Source: Streptomyces aureus (GTDB taxonomy: Bacteria > Actinomycetota > Actinomycetes > Streptomycetales > Streptomycetaceae). Taken from it: DNA of 64,000 bases. This document shows, in pieces, positions 1 through 9,620 of the stretch; the first letter of the stretch is position 1, and each line of letters starts with the position of its first letter. The stretch is from assembly GCF_000725495.1 (NCBI RefSeq), contig NZ_JNZD01000026.1:51235-115234 (forward strand). Reading direction: 5' to 3'. Position numbers and translations under genes: made by a program. The notes under the pieces are model-generated. The model did no database searches, was not told where the DNA came from, and was given only the letters and a program-made list of their open reading frames with translations.

Positions 1-156
1 GTGAACGACGCCGAGGAGCCCGCCGGAGTGGTGACGCAGGCCATCGCCGCCGTCACCCCGCCCCCGGCCGGCACCGTCACCGACGGCCTCACGGCCACCA
101 TCCCCGCTCCGGCCGAGCCCACGGCGAACCCGTCGGCCCCGTCGCGCGTGGCCTGA
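1..156 (+). CDS. C-terminal fragment of a membrane transporter, probably PiT-family phosphate permease
   Basis: Only the last 51 codons are in the window, reading frame 1 to a TGA at 154-156. The visible part is a proline-, alanine- and threonine-rich hydrophilic tail (many PPPAG, PAP and PSAP stretches) with no membrane segment, which looks like a cytoplasmic or low-complexity terminus. Identity cannot be read from this tail. I suggest the low-affinity PiT-family phosphate permease because, from memory, such a gene followed by a small membrane protein lies just upstream of cobD in S. coelicolor. It is followed 20 bases later by the small membrane protein gene at 177, so the two probably form one operon ended by the terminators at 397-480. 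Confidence 0.45.
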   Translation: MNDAEEPAGVVTQAIAAVTPPPAGTVTDGLTATIPAPAEPTANPSAPSRVA

Positions 157-176
157 GACCCGAAGGAAGAAACAGC

Positions 177-395
177 ATGAGCATCGACTGGTCAGCCCTC
201 GGTTCCGTCTTCGGGGTCAGCCTCGGAGTGACCGTGGCCCTCGTCGCCCTCTTCACCCTCGGCGTCGCCGGCCTCTCCAAGAAGGAGTCGTCCCAGGGCG
301 GTTCCGCCGTCGCGGCGGCCACCGGCGCCTACGTCTGCTTCGCGGCCTGCGCCGCGGCGGTGGCGTACGGCATCTCCCTGATCATCACCAAGTAG
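177..395 (+). CDS. small two-helix membrane protein, function unknown
   Basis: A 72-residue protein with two predicted transmembrane helices, roughly residues 8-33 (Val/Leu/Ala-rich) and 44-70, separated by a short basic, polar loop containing KKE. The start ATG at 177 has a purine-rich ribosome site (gaaggaag, 161-168). I do not recognise the family. Its position directly after a probable phosphate permease and before a double terminator suggests a small accessory or partner subunit of that transporter, which is inference from context only. It ends with a TAG at 393-395, immediately in front of the first terminator hairpin. Confidence 0.75.
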   Translation: MSIDWSALGSVFGVSLGVTVALVALFTLGVAGLSKKESSQGGSAVAAATGAYVCFAACAAAVAYGISLIITK

Positions 396-396
396 C

Positions 397-434
397 CCGC
401 TCGGCGCGGCCCGGAACCGGGTCGCGCCGAGCGG
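397..434 (+). terminator. intrinsic terminator hairpin, first of a tandem pair
   Basis: A near-perfect inverted repeat starts right after the stop codon at 395. Arms 397-408 and 423-434 are exactly complementary, and the inner CCGG/CCGG pair extends the stem. It lacks a U-run, which is usual in Streptomyces. Confidence 0.75.
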
Positions 435-440
435 AACCGC

Positions 441-481
441 GCGTGGGGCGCGGGACGGATCACCGTCCCGCGCCCCACGCG
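441..481 (+). terminator. intrinsic terminator hairpin, second of a tandem pair
   Basis: Arms 441-458 and 463-480 are perfectly complementary over 18 bp with a four-base loop (atca). One more pair can form at 440/481. It isolates the riboswitch-controlled cobalamin operon from upstream transcription. Confidence 0.85.
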
Positions 482-534
482 TATGTGGGCCTGCGCACAC
501 TGTCCCTCCGCAGGTCAACAGCCAGTTGACGGCC

Positions 535-700
535 GTTCTCGCCCCGTGGTGGACTGCCGGAGCCAAGTACGGCGGCATGAGAGGAAGCCGGTGCGAATCC
601 GGCGCGGTCCCGCCACTGTCATCGGGGAAGAAACTCCCCGGGAGCCAGGAACTCTCACCGCCGGTCTCGTCGAACCAGGGCGTGGACACCCTGAGTGAGG
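535..700 (+). promoter_or_regulatory. cobalamin (B12, adenosylcobalamin) riboswitch
   Basis: The leader before cobD carries the conserved core of the cobalamin aptamer. It has gccggtgcgaatccgg (587-602), the gcggtcccgccactgtc segment (604-620), and the B12 box gagccaggaactctc (642-656). The aptamer folds the nascent leader around adenosylcobalamin and represses expression when B12 is plentiful. After the B12 box a short hairpin (CAGGG 676-680 with CCCTG 689-693) sits directly before a purine-rich ribosome site at about 694-700, so control is probably at translation initiation. No clear intrinsic terminator follows the aptamer. The outer limits are approximate. Confidence 0.92.
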
Positions 701-710
701 ACATATCGCC

Positions 711-776
711 ATGCGCGGCTGCCCGTTGCCCGTTCCGCTGAGTACGAAGGTTCCGCCGCACCCCACGGCCGGCTGA
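711..776 (+). CDS. possible 21-residue leader peptide between riboswitch and cobD
   Basis: An ATG at 711 opens a 21-codon frame ending in TGA at 774-776. The peptide has one Cys and is rich in Pro (five) and Val. The only ribosome site in the area (gtgagg, about 695-700) lies just after the riboswitch hairpin and would serve this ATG with a spacing of about 11 bases. cobD starts at GTG 781, four bases after the TGA, and has no ribosome site of its own. That arrangement fits translational coupling, with the riboswitch gating the leader ORF and cobD following. I know of no family for it, and it may be only a chance open frame. Confidence 0.4.
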   Translation: MRGCPLPVPLSTKVPPHPTAG

Positions 777-780
777 CCCC

Positions 781-1752
781 GTGCGTGCCGATCGCGTCTT
801 CGCGTACGGCGCCGCCGCCGGCCTTCTCGGCGACCTGCTGCTCGGCGATCCCCGCCGAGGGCATCCGGTCGCCGCGTTCGGGCGGGCCGCCGCGACCGTG
901 GAGCGGACCCTGTGGCGCGACCACCGCGGGTGGGGCGCCCTGCACACCGCCGTCTGCGTCGGCGGCGCCACCGGACTCGCCGTGCTCGCGAGCCGTCGTG
1001 TCCGTACCTCGCCCGCCGCGTCCGTCGCGCTGACCGCCGCCGCCACCTGGTCCGTCGTCGGGGGAACCTCCCTCGGCCGCGAGGCGCGGGCGATCGGCGG
1101 CGCGCTCGCCGCCGGTGACCTCGCCGTGGCCCGGGAGCGGCTGCCGCACCTGTGCGGACGCGACCCGCAGGCGCTGGACGCCGACGGCGTCGCGCGCGCC
1201 GTCGTCGAGTCCGTCGCCGAGAACACCTCCGACGCCGTCGTGGGCGCCCTGGTCTGGGGCGCCGTCGCCGGCGTGCCCGGACTCGTCGCCTTCCGCGCGG
1301 TCAACACCCTCGACGCCATGGTCGGACACAAGTCCCCCCGGTACCGGCGCTACGGCTGGGCCTCCGCCCGGCTCGACGACCTGGCCGGCTGGCCGGGAGC
1401 GCGGCTGACCGCCGTCCTCGCGGCCGTGGCCGGGCCCGACCCGCGCGGCGCCCTGCGTGCCTGGCGCGCCGACGCCCGCCGGCATCCGAGCCCCAACGCC
1501 GGTCCCGTGGAGGCCTCGTTCGCGGGCACCCTCGGCGTCCGGCTCGGCGGCACCCTCGCGTACGGCGGGCGGGTCGAGCACCGGCCCGTGCTCAACGGCA
1601 CGGGGCGCGCCGTCGAGGTCCACGACATCGAACGGGCCGTACGGCTCTCCCGGCGCGTCGGCTGGCTCGCGCTCGGGGTGAGCGCCGCCGCCCGGATCCT
1701 GCTCGGCCGGACCGGACGGGCTTCGTCCACCAGGAAGGGACGCACCGTATGA
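781..1752 (+). CDS. cobD: adenosylcobinamide-phosphate synthase CobD (CbiB family)
   Basis: CobD/CbiB attaches the aminopropanol (phosphate) arm to adenosylcobyric acid in the membrane. The 323-residue protein begins RADRVFAYGAAAGLLGDLLLGDP, close to the family start, and has hydrophobic segments near residues 10-20, 60-95, 155-175 and 275-295. The conserved SVAENTSDAVVGAL and VNTLDAMVGHKSPRYRRYGWAS blocks and a C-terminal PNAGPVEASFAGTLGVRLGG block are all present, with length typical. GTG 781 is the first possible start after an in-frame stop at 739. It is the first gene of the riboswitch-controlled operon and overlaps cobQ by four bases (ATGA). The last residues after about 300 are basic and less conserved. 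Confidence 0.95.
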   Translation: MRADRVFAYGAAAGLLGDLLLGDPRRGHPVAAFGRAAATVERTLWRDHRGWGALHTAVCVGGATGLAVLASRRVRTSPAASVALTAAATWSVVGGTSLGREARAIGGALAAGDLAVARERLPHLCGRDPQALDADGVARAVVESVAENTSDAVVGALVWGAVAGVPGLVAFRAVNTLDAMVGHKSPRYRRYGWASARLDDLAGWPGARLTAVLAAVAGPDPRGALRAWRADARRHPSPNAGPVEASFAGTLGVRLGGTLAYGGRVEHRPVLNGTGRAVEVHDIERAVRLSRRVGWLALGVSAAARILLGRTGRASSTRKGRTV

Positions 1753-3341
1753 GCGGCGGGCTGCTGATCGCCGGGACCACCTCCGACGCGGGCAAGAGCG
1801 TCGTGACCGCCGGGATCTGCCGGTGGCTGGCGCGCCAGGGCGTCAAGGTCGCGCCGTTCAAGGCGCAGAACATGTCCCTGAACTCGTTCGTGACCCGCGA
1901 GGGCGCCGAGATCGGGCGGGCGCAGGCCATGCAGGCGCAGGCCGCCCGGGTGGAGCCGACCGCGCTGATGAACCCCGTGCTGCTCAAGCCGGGCGGCGAC
2001 CGCACCAGCCAGGTCGTCCTGATGGGCAGGCCGGTGGGCGAGATGAGCGCGCGCGGGTTCTTCGGGACGGCCGGGTCCGGGACCGGCGCCCCGGGGAGCG
2101 CGTCCCCCGGGGACCGGTTGCGCGGGGGGCGCCAGGAAGCACTCCTCGCGACCGTCCTCGACTGTCTGGCGACGTTGCGGGGCACGTATGACGCGGTGAT
2201 CTGTGAAGGCGCCGGGAGTCCGGCCGAGATCAACCTGCGGCGCACCGACATCGTGAACATGGGGGTGGCGCGCAACGCCGGGCTTCCCGTGCTCGTCGTC
2301 GGCGACATCGACCGGGGCGGGGTGTTCGCCTCGTTCTTCGGGACGGTCGCGCTGCTGTCTCCCGAGGACCAGGCGCTCGTCGCCGGGTTCCTCGTCAACA
2401 AGTTCCGCGGTGACGTGAGTCTGCTGGAGCCGGGGCTGGACATGCTGCACGGCCTCACCGGGCGGCGCACGTACGGCGTACTGCCGTTCCGGCACGGGCT
2501 CGGGATCGACGAGGAGGACGGACTGCGGGTCTCGCTGCGCGGGGCCGTCCGCGAGTCGGCGGTCTCCTCCCCCGTCGGCGAGGACGTCCTGCGGGTCGCC
2601 GTCTGCGCGATCCCGCTGATGTCCAACTTCACCGACGTGGACGCGCTGGCCGCCGAACCGGGTGTCGTCGTGCGGTTCGTGGACCGGGCCGAGGAACTGG
2701 CCGACGCCGATCTGGTCGTCGTGCCCGGCACCCGCGGCACGGTCAAGGCGCTCCGGTGGCTGCGCGAGCGCGGCCTCGCGGACGCCATCGCGCGCCGGGC
2801 CGCCGAGGGGCGGCCCGTCCTCGGTGTGTGCGGCGGTTACCAGCTCCTCGGCGAGCACATCGAGGACGAGGTCGAGTCCCGCGTCGGCCACGTCGACGGG
2901 CTCGGACTGCTGCCCGTACGCGTGCGGTTCGCGCGGGAGAAGACCCTGGCCCGGCCGGTGGGCAGGGCCCTCGGCGAGCACGTCGAGGGGTACGAGATCC
3001 ATCACGGCGTCGCCGAGGTGACGGGCGGCCGGACGTTCATGTCGGACGCCGACGGAGCGGGCCTGGACGGCTGCCGGGTCGGCGCCGTGTGGGGCACGCA
3101 CTGGCACGGGTCACTGGAGTCGGACGGTTTCCGGCGGGCCTTCCTGCGCGAGGTGGCCGCCGCCGCGGGCCGCCGCTTCGTGCCGGCCCCCGACACGTCG
3201 TTCGCGGCGCTGCGCGAGGAGCAGCTGGACCGGCTCGGCGACCTGATCGAGGAACACGCGGACACGGACGCGCTGTGGCGGCTCATCGAGTCCGGCGCGC
3301 CGCAAGGACTGCCCTTCATTCCACCGGGAGCACCCGCATGA
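1749..3341 (+). CDS. cobQ: cobyric acid synthase CobQ
   Basis: CobQ amidates side chains b, d, e and g of adenosylcobyrinate a,c-diamide using glutamine and ATP, giving cobyric acid. The 530-residue protein has an N-terminal P-loop-like AGTTSDAGKS (about residues 8-17) and FKAQNMSLNSFVT, then VICEGAGSPAEINL. The C-terminal class I glutamine amidotransferase domain has its nucleophile at Cys361 in GVCGGYQLLG and the catalytic His in the GTHWHGS block. Residues 100-120 hold a Gly/Ser-rich insertion ([15 protein letters not shown]). The ATG overlaps the cobD stop by four bases and the stop overlaps the cobN ATG, so the genes are translationally coupled. Confidence 0.97.
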   Translation: MSGGLLIAGTTSDAGKSVVTAGICRWLARQGVKVAPFKAQNMSLNSFVTREGAEIGRAQAMQAQAARVEPTALMNPVLLKPGGDRTSQVVLMGRPVGEMSARGFFGTAGSGTGAPGSASPGDRLRGGRQEALLATVLDCLATLRGTYDAVICEGAGSPAEINLRRTDIVNMGVARNAGLPVLVVGDIDRGGVFASFFGTVALLSPEDQALVAGFLVNKFRGDVSLLEPGLDMLHGLTGRRTYGVLPFRHGLGIDEEDGLRVSLRGAVRESAVSSPVGEDVLRVAVCAIPLMSNFTDVDALAAEPGVVVRFVDRAEELADADLVVVPGTRGTVKALRWLRERGLADAIARRAAEGRPVLGVCGGYQLLGEHIEDEVESRVGHVDGLGLLPVRVRFAREKTLARPVGRALGEHVEGYEIHHGVAEVTGGRTFMSDADGAGLDGCRVGAVWGTHWHGSLESDGFRRAFLREVAAAAGRRFVPAPDTSFAALREEQLDRLGDLIEEHADTDALWRLIESGAPQGLPFIPPGAPA

Positions 3342-6300
3342 GCACTGTGTTGTTGTTGTTGTCGACCGCCGACACGGATCTGCTGGCCGCCCGTGCCAGC
3401 GGCGCCGCCTACCGGATCGGCAATCCGACCCGGGTGGACGTCGGCGCCGAACTGCCCGCGCTGGTCGAGGGCGCGGACCTGGCCGTCGTGCGGCTGCTCG
3501 GCGGCAAGCGCGCCTGGGAGGACGGGCTGGCCTTTCTGAAGGCGTCCGGGATCCCGACCGTGCTGCTGGGCGGCGAGTCGGTGCCCGACGCCGAACTGAT
3601 GGCCGAGTCGTCGGTGCCCGCGGGCGTGGTCGCCGAGGCGTTGCGCTACCTCGTCGAGGGCGGTCCGGCCAACCTCGGGGAGCTGGCCCGGTTCCTCTCC
3701 GACACCGTGCTGCTGACGGGCGAGGGCTTCGAGGAGCCGCACCGGACGGCGGAGTTCGGCGTCCACGGCGAGCGTGCCTTCACCGAGGGCCGGCCGACGG
3801 TCGGCGTGCTGTTCTACCGGGCGCACGAGCTGTCCGGGAACACCGCGTTCGTGGACACGCTGTGCGACGCGATCGAGGCCCGGGGCGCCAACGCCCTTCC
3901 CGTGTACTGCGGTTCGCTGCGCGGGGCAGACCCGGGCCTGTACGGGATCCTCGGCCGCGCCGACGCCCTCGTCGCCACCGTCCTCGCGGCGGGCGGCACC
4001 CATGCCTCCGAGGCGTCCGCGGGCGGCGACGAGGAGGCCTGGGACATCGGGGCGCTCGCCGACCTCGACGTCCCGGTGCTCCAAGGGCTGTGCCTGACCT
4101 CGTCGAGGGCCGCCTGGGCCGCCTCGGACGCCGCGCTGTCCCCCATGGACGCGGCGATGCAGGTCGCCATCCCGGAGTTCGACGGCCGGCTGATCACCGT
4201 GCCGTTCTCGTTCAAGGAGCAGGGCCCTGACGACGTCCCGGTGTACGTCGCCGACCCCGAGCGGGCCGCCCGGGTCGCCGGGATCGCCCTGCGCCACGCC
4301 CGGCTGAAGCACAAGCCGAACGCGGAGAAGAAGCTCGGGATCGTCTTCACCGCCTATCCGACGAAGCACTCCCGGGTCGGCAACGCGGTGGGCCTCGACA
4401 CCCCCGCCTCCGCGGTCCGGGTCCTCGACGCGCTCCGGGACGCCGGCTACGCGCTGACCGAATACCCGGACAACGGCGACGAGTTGATCCACCGGCTGAT
4501 CGAGGCCGGCGGCCACGACGTCGAGTGGCTGACCGAGGAGCAGCTGGCCGCCGCTCCGGCGCGTGTGCCCCTCGCCGACTACCGGGCCTGGTTCGAGACC
4601 CTCGACCCCGCCCTGCGCGAGGGCATGCTGGAGGCCTGGGGCGAGCCGCCGGGCTCCCTCTACGTCGACGGCGACGACATCGTGCTCGCCTGCCTGGAGT
4701 TCGGGAACGTCGTCGTGATGATCCAGCCGCCGCGTGGCTTCGGCGAGAACCCGATCGCGATCTACCACGACCCCGACATGCCGCCGTCGCACCACTACAT
4801 GGCCGCCTACCGCTGGCTGGAGAACAGTTTCGGCGCGGACGCGGTCGTGCACATGGGCAAGCACGGCACGATGGAGTGGCTGCCGGGCAAGGGGCTCGGG
4901 CTCGGCGGCGGCTGCGCGCCCGACGCGGTCCTCGGCGAACTCCCCCTGGTCTACCCGTTCATCGTGAACGACCCCGGTGAGGGCACGCAGGCCAAGCGCC
5001 GCGGGCACGCCACCGTGGTCGACCACTTGGTGCCGCCGATGGCCCGCGCCGACACGTACGGCGACCTCGCGAAGCTGGAACAGCTCCTCGACGAGTACGC
5101 GCTCGTGTCCGACCTGGACCCGACGAAGGCCCCGGCGGTGCGCGCGCAGATCTGGACGCTGGTCAAGGCGGCCGAGCTGCACCACGACCTGCACGTCGAC
5201 GAGCAGCCGGACGACGGCGACTTCGACGAGTTCGTGATGCACATCGACGGCTATCTGTGCGAGATCAAGGACGTGCAGATCCGCGACGGTCTGCACATCC
5301 TGGGCGGCGGCCCGGAGGCCGAACCGCGGGTGAACCTCGTGCTCGCCGTGCTGCGCGCCTCCCAGGTGTGGGGCGGCACGGCGAACGCCCTGCCCGGCCT
5401 GCGCGCCGCGCTCGCCGAGCACTTCGGGCTGGTGGAGAAGGAGCTGCTGGCCGAGCCGGGGGCCCCGGTGAAGGCGCCCGTCGAGCTGACGGACCTCGTG
5501 GAGGGTCCGGCCCGCACGGCGGCCGACGCGATCGACCTGTTGGAGCAGCTGTGCCGGCGGGCGGCCCTCGGCATGGAGGAGCGGGGCTGGGAGACGGCGG
5601 CCGTGCCCGCGCTGGTGCGCGAGGTCCTCGGCACCGAACTCCCGGACGCCGTCGCGGTGCTTGAGTTCGCCTGCCGCGAGGTGGTGCCGCGGCTCGCCCG
5701 CACGACGGACGAGATCGGCCACATCCTCAAGGCCCTGGACGGCGGTTACATCCCGGCGGGCCCCTCGGGCTCACCGACGCGCGGACTCGTCAACGTCCTG
5801 CCGACCGGCCGCAACTTCTACTCCGTCGACCCCAAGGCCATTCCCTCCCGGCTCAGTTGGGAGGTCGGGCAGTCCCTCGCCGACTCCCTCGTCCAGCGCT
5901 ACCTCCAGGACACCGGCGCCTACCCGACGTCGGTCGGGCTGACGGTGTGGGGCACGTCCGCCATGCGCACCCAGGGCGACGACATCGCCGAGATCCTCGC
6001 GCTGCTGGGCTGCCGTCCGGTCTGGGACGACGCCTCGCGCCGGGTGACCGGCTTCGAGATCGTGCCGCTGGAGGAGCTGGGCCGCCCGCGCATCGACGTC
6101 ACGGTCCGTATCTCCGGCTTCTTCCGGGACGCGTTCCCGCACGTGATCGCGCTGATCGACGACGCCGTACGGGCGGTGGCCGAGCTGGACGAGCCCGCGG
6201 ACCGCAACTTCGTCCGCGCGCACGCCGACGAGGACACCGCCGGGCACGGCGACCGGCGGCGCGCGACCGCCCGCGTCTTCGGCTCCAAGCCGGGCGCGTA

Positions 6301-6994
6301 CGGCGCCGGTCTGCTGCCGCTGATCGACGCCCGCAACTGGCGCTCGGACGCCGACCTCGCCGAGGTCTACGCCGTCTGGGGCGGCTACGCCTACGGGCGC
6401 GGGCTCGAGGGACGGGCGGCGCGCGGCGACATGGAGACGGCGTTCAGGCGGATCGCGGTGGCGGCCAAGAACGTCGACACCCGCGAGCACGACCTCGTCG
6501 ACGCCGACGACTACTTCCAGTACCACGGCGGCATGGTCGCGATGGTCCGCCACCTCACCGGGGCCTCCCCCGAGGCGTACGTCGGCGACTCCGCGGTGCC
6601 GGACCAGGTGAAGACCCGCACGCTGGGCGAGGAGACCCACCGGGTCTTCCGGGCCCGGGTGGTCAACCCGCGCTGGATGGCGGCGATGCGCCGGCACGGC
6701 TACAAGGGCGCCTTCGAGATGGCGGCGACCGTGGACTACCTGTTCGGCTACGACGCCACGGCCGGGGTCGTGGACGACTGGATGTACGAGAAGCTCAGCG
6801 CGGAGTACGTCTTCGACGCGGAGAACCGGGACTTCATGAAGAAGTCCAACCCGTGGGCCCTGCGCGGCATCACGGAGCGGCTGCTGGAGGCCGCGGACCG
6901 GGGCCTGTGGGCCGAGCCGGACGCGGAGACCCTGGAGCGGCTGCGCGCCACGTATCTGGAGCTCGAAGGCGACCTGGAGGGCGACGACCAGTGA
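3338..6994 (+). CDS. cobN: cobaltochelatase large subunit CobN
   Basis: CobN is the large, cobalt- and corrin-binding subunit of the ATP-dependent late cobaltochelatase, which inserts Co2+ into hydrogenobyrinic acid a,c-diamide. It belongs to the magnesium-chelatase ChlH/BchH superfamily. The 1218-residue length is typical. Characteristic blocks are [18 protein letters not shown] (about 155-172), [55 protein letters not shown], and near the end [19 protein letters not shown]. The gene starts ATGAGC with a TTG-run (leucines 4-8) and overlaps both cobQ and the next gene by four bases. The following gene supplies the AAA+ and von Willebrand subunits fused in one protein. Confidence 0.97.
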   Translation: MSTVLLLLSTADTDLLAARASGAAYRIGNPTRVDVGAELPALVEGADLAVVRLLGGKRAWEDGLAFLKASGIPTVLLGGESVPDAELMAESSVPAGVVAEALRYLVEGGPANLGELARFLSDTVLLTGEGFEEPHRTAEFGVHGERAFTEGRPTVGVLFYRAHELSGNTAFVDTLCDAIEARGANALPVYCGSLRGADPGLYGILGRADALVATVLAAGGTHASEASAGGDEEAWDIGALADLDVPVLQGLCLTSSRAAWAASDAALSPMDAAMQVAIPEFDGRLITVPFSFKEQGPDDVPVYVADPERAARVAGIALRHARLKHKPNAEKKLGIVFTAYPTKHSRVGNAVGLDTPASAVRVLDALRDAGYALTEYPDNGDELIHRLIEAGGHDVEWLTEEQLAAAPARVPLADYRAWFETLDPALREGMLEAWGEPPGSLYVDGDDIVLACLEFGNVVVMIQPPRGFGENPIAIYHDPDMPPSHHYMAAYRWLENSFGADAVVHMGKHGTMEWLPGKGLGLGGGCAPDAVLGELPLVYPFIVNDPGEGTQAKRRGHATVVDHLVPPMARADTYGDLAKLEQLLDEYALVSDLDPTKAPAVRAQIWTLVKAAELHHDLHVDEQPDDGDFDEFVMHIDGYLCEIKDVQIRDGLHILGGGPEAEPRVNLVLAVLRASQVWGGTANALPGLRAALAEHFGLVEKELLAEPGAPVKAPVELTDLVEGPARTAADAIDLLEQLCRRAALGMEERGWETAAVPALVREVLGTELPDAVAVLEFACREVVPRLARTTDEIGHILKALDGGYIPAGPSGSPTRGLVNVLPTGRNFYSVDPKAIPSRLSWEVGQSLADSLVQRYLQDTGAYPTSVGLTVWGTSAMRTQGDDIAEILALLGCRPVWDDASRRVTGFEIVPLEELGRPRIDVTVRISGFFRDAFPHVIALIDDAVRAVAELDEPADRNFVRAHADEDTAGHGDRRRATARVFGSKPGAYGAGLLPLIDARNWRSDADLAEVYAVWGGYAYGRGLEGRAARGDMETAFRRIAVAAKNVDTREHDLVDADDYFQYHGGMVAMVRHLTGASPEAYVGDSAVPDQVKTRTLGEETHRVFRARVVNPRWMAAMRRHGYKGAFEMAATVDYLFGYDATAGVVDDWMYEKLSAEYVFDAENRDFMKKSNPWALRGITERLLEAADRGLWAEPDAETLERLRATYLELEGDLEGDDQ

Positions 6995-9021
6995 GCACCC
7001 CCTTTCCCTTCACGGCCGTCGTCGGCCAGGACGACCTGCGGCTCGCGCTGCTGCTGAACGCCGTCTCGCCCGCCGTCGGCGGAGTGCTGGTCCGCGGCGA
7101 GAAGGGCACCGCCAAGTCGACCGCGGTGCGGGCCCTTTCGGCGCTGCTGCCGGAGGTGGCCGTCGTGCCCGGGTGCCGGTTCTCCTGCGACCCCGGCTCC
7201 CCCGATCCCGGCTGCCCGGACGGACCGCACGAGGCGGGTACCGGCACCGGGCGCCCGGCCCGGATGGTCGAGCTGCCCGTCGGCGCCTCCGAGGACCGGC
7301 TGGTCGGCGCCCTGGACATCGAGCGGGCGCTCGCCGAGGGCGTCAAGGCCTTCGAGCCGGGGCTGCTCGCCGACGCGCACCGCGGGATCCTGTACGTCGA
7401 CGAGGTCAACCTGCTCCACGACCACCTGGTCGACCTGCTGCTGGACGCGGCCGCGATGGGCGCCTCGTACGTGGAACGCGAGGGTGTCTCCGTACGGCAC
7501 GCGGCGCGGTTCCTGCTCGTGGGGACGATGAACCCCGAAGAGGGCGAACTGCGGCCGCAGTTGCTCGACCGGTTCGGGCTGACGGTCGAGGTCGCCGCCT
7601 CGCGCGAGCCCGACCAGCGGGTGGAGGTCGTACGGCGACGGCTCGCGTACGACGACGACCCGGCCGGCTTCGCCGCGCGCTGGGCCGGCGAGGAGGCCGC
7701 CGTACGGGCGCGGATCGTGGCGGCGCGCGCGCTGCTGCCCTCCGTGCGGCTCGGCGACGGCGCGCTGCGGCAGATCGCGGCGACCTGCGCGGCCTTCGAG
7801 GTGGACGGCATGCGCGCCGACATCGTGATGGCCAGGACCGCGACCGCGCTGGCCGCCTGGGCGGGACGCACCGAGGTGCTCGCCGAGGACGTCCGGCAGG
7901 CCGCGCTGCTCGCGCTGCCGCACCGGCGCCGCCGCAACCCCTTCGACGCGCCCGGGCTCGACGAGGACAAGCTGGACGAGACGCTGGAGGAGTTCGGGGG
8001 CGGCGGCGACGGGACGGACGACGACCCGGACCCGGACCCGGACCCCGGTCCGGACGGGCCCGGCGGTGGCGGTCCGCCGCCGCAGGACGGTCCGGACGAG
8101 GGCTCCCCGGCCGGTGACGTGCCGGCGCAGGGCGAGCCGGCGGAGAACGGGAAGGCGCCGGCCGGACAGGGCCCCGAGCAGTCCCCGGTCCGGGCCGCCG
8201 AGCCCTTTCGCACGAGGACGCTGAGCGTGCCCGGGATCGGCGAGGGCGCGGCCGGACGGCGGTCACGGGCGCGGACCGAGCACGGCCGCACGACCGGGTC
8301 GCGCCGTCCCCGCGGGTCGCTGACCAAGCTGCACCTGGCGGCGACCGTGCAGGCCGCTGCTCCGCACCAGCGGGCACGGGGCCGCTCGGGCCCGGGGCTG
8401 GTGGTGCGGCGGGACGATCTGCGGCAGGCGACGCGGGAGGGCCGTGAGGGCAACCTCGTGCTGTTCGTGGTGGACGCCTCCGGATCGATGGCGGCCCGGC
8501 AGCGGATGGGCGCGGTCAAGGGCGCGGTCCTGTCACTGCTCCTGGACGCCTACCAGCGGCGGGACAAGGTCGGTCTGGTGACCTTCCGTGGGTCGGCCGC
8601 CGAGGTCGCGCTGCCGCCGACCTCCTCGGTGGACGCGGCGGCGGCCCGGCTGGAGTCGCTGCCGACGGGCGGGCGCACTCCGCTGGCGGCCGGGCTGCTG
8701 AAGGCGCACGAGGTGCTGCGGGTGGAACGGCTGCGGGACCCGGCGCGCCGTGCCCTCGTCGTGGTGGTGACGGACGGACGTGCCACGGGCGGGGCCGAGC
8801 CGGTGGCACTGGCCGGGCGCGCGGCGGGGCTGCTGGCGGCCGGGCAGGTCGCCTCGGTGGTCGTCGACTGCGAGAGCGGGCCGGTCCGGCTCGGGCTCGC
8901 GGGGCGGCTCGCGGGTGAACTGGGCGGCGCGGCGGTGACGCTGGACGAGTTGCGGGCCGACTCGATCGCCGGTCTGGTCAGGGATGTGCAGGGGACGTCG
9001 ACTTCGAGGAGGGCCGCCTAG
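6991..9021 (+). CDS. fused cobalt/magnesium chelatase I+D subunit (AAA+ ATPase plus VWA domain)
   Basis: This 676-residue protein combines the motor (ChlI/CobS-like) and the VWA (ChlD/CobT-like) subunits that work with CobN. Residues 1-330 are a MoxR/ChlI-type AAA+ domain with Walker [10 protein letters not shown] (36-44) and Walker B ILYVDE (133-138), followed by the DRFGLTVEV sensor region. Residues 340-440 are an acidic, Pro/Gly-rich linker with Asp-Pro repeats. Residues 485-670 are a von Willebrand A domain with a complete MIDAS: DASGS (495-499) and GGRTPL downstream. The GTG start overlaps the cobN stop (GTGA), and the stop TAG shares its last base with the cobO GTG. Its partner is almost certainly the CobN next door. 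Confidence 0.93.
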   Translation: MSTPFPFTAVVGQDDLRLALLLNAVSPAVGGVLVRGEKGTAKSTAVRALSALLPEVAVVPGCRFSCDPGSPDPGCPDGPHEAGTGTGRPARMVELPVGASEDRLVGALDIERALAEGVKAFEPGLLADAHRGILYVDEVNLLHDHLVDLLLDAAAMGASYVEREGVSVRHAARFLLVGTMNPEEGELRPQLLDRFGLTVEVAASREPDQRVEVVRRRLAYDDDPAGFAARWAGEEAAVRARIVAARALLPSVRLGDGALRQIAATCAAFEVDGMRADIVMARTATALAAWAGRTEVLAEDVRQAALLALPHRRRRNPFDAPGLDEDKLDETLEEFGGGGDGTDDDPDPDPDPGPDGPGGGGPPPQDGPDEGSPAGDVPAQGEPAENGKAPAGQGPEQSPVRAAEPFRTRTLSVPGIGEGAAGRRSRARTEHGRTTGSRRPRGSLTKLHLAATVQAAAPHQRARGRSGPGLVVRRDDLRQATREGREGNLVLFVVDASGSMAARQRMGAVKGAVLSLLLDAYQRRDKVGLVTFRGSAAEVALPPTSSVDAAAARLESLPTGGRTPLAAGLLKAHEVLRVERLRDPARRALVVVVTDGRATGGAEPVALAGRAAGLLAAGQVASVVVDCESGPVRLGLAGRLAGELGGAAVTLDELRADSIAGLVRDVQGTSTSRRAA

Positions 9022-9620
9022 TGCCGCAGGGACAGCCGAGTGTCGTGCCGGACGACGGTCTGACGACCCGCCAGCGCCGCAACCGGCCGCTGGTCGTCGT
9101 GCACACGGGCATCGGCAAGGGCAAGTCGACCGCCGCGTTCGGGCTCGCGCTGCGCGCCTGGAACCAGGGGTGGCCCATCGGGGTGTTCCAGTTCGTCAAG
9201 TCGGCGAAGTGGAAGGTAGGCGAGGAGAACGCGCTGCGGGTGCTCGGCGCCTCCGGCGAGGGCGGCAGCGTCGACTGGCACAAGATGGGCGAGGGCTGGT
9301 CCTGGGTCCAGCGCGACGCGCAGATGGACAACGAGGACAAGGCCCGCGAGGGCTGGGAGCAGGTCAAGCGCGACCTGGCCGCCGAGACGTACCGGCTGTA
9401 CGTGCTCGACGAGTTCGCCTATCCGATGCACTGGGGCTGGATCGACACCGACGAGGTCGTCGCGGTGCTGCGGGACCGGCCGGGCACCCAGCACGTCGTG
9501 ATCACCGGGCGCAACGCCCCCGAGAAACTGGTGGACTTCGCCGATCTGGTGACCGACATGTCCAAGGTCAAGCATCCGATGGACGCCGGCCAGAAGGGCC
9601 AGAGGGGCATCGAGTGGTGA
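9021..9620 (+). CDS. cobO: corrinoid adenosyltransferase CobO (BtuR/CobO type)
   Basis: CobO transfers the 5'-deoxyadenosyl group of ATP to reduced cob(I)yrinic acid a,c-diamide. The 199-residue protein has an N-terminal extension of about 22 residues, then the P-loop GIGKGKST (30-37). The family blocks FQFVKSAKWKVGE, VLDEFAYPMHWGW and VVITGRNAP follow, and the C-terminus reads VTDMSKVKHPMDAGQKGQRGIEW-like. Length and domain are typical of the CobO family. The GTG start shares one base with the stop of the chelatase gene. The TGA at 9618-9620 overlaps the first base of the cobB ATG. Confidence 0.96.
   Translation: MPQGQPSVVPDDGLTTRQRRNRPLVVVHTGIGKGKSTAAFGLALRAWNQGWPIGVFQFVKSAKWKVGEENALRVLGASGEGGSVDWHKMGEGWSWVQRDAQMDNEDKAREGWEQVKRDLAAETYRLYVLDEFAYPMHWGWIDTDEVVAVLRDRPGTQHVVITGRNAPEKLVDFADLVTDMSKVKHPMDAGQKGQRGIEW

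Noticed and set aside
3346..3361. TTG-run at the start of cobN as a slippage site
   Set aside because: It encodes ordinary hydrophobic residues of the first strand of CobN, and only four to five units occur, so there is no evidence for phase variation.
3002..5722. 906-codon minus-strand open frame opposite cobN
   Set aside because: It mirrors the codons of CobN and has no ribosome site or recognised family.
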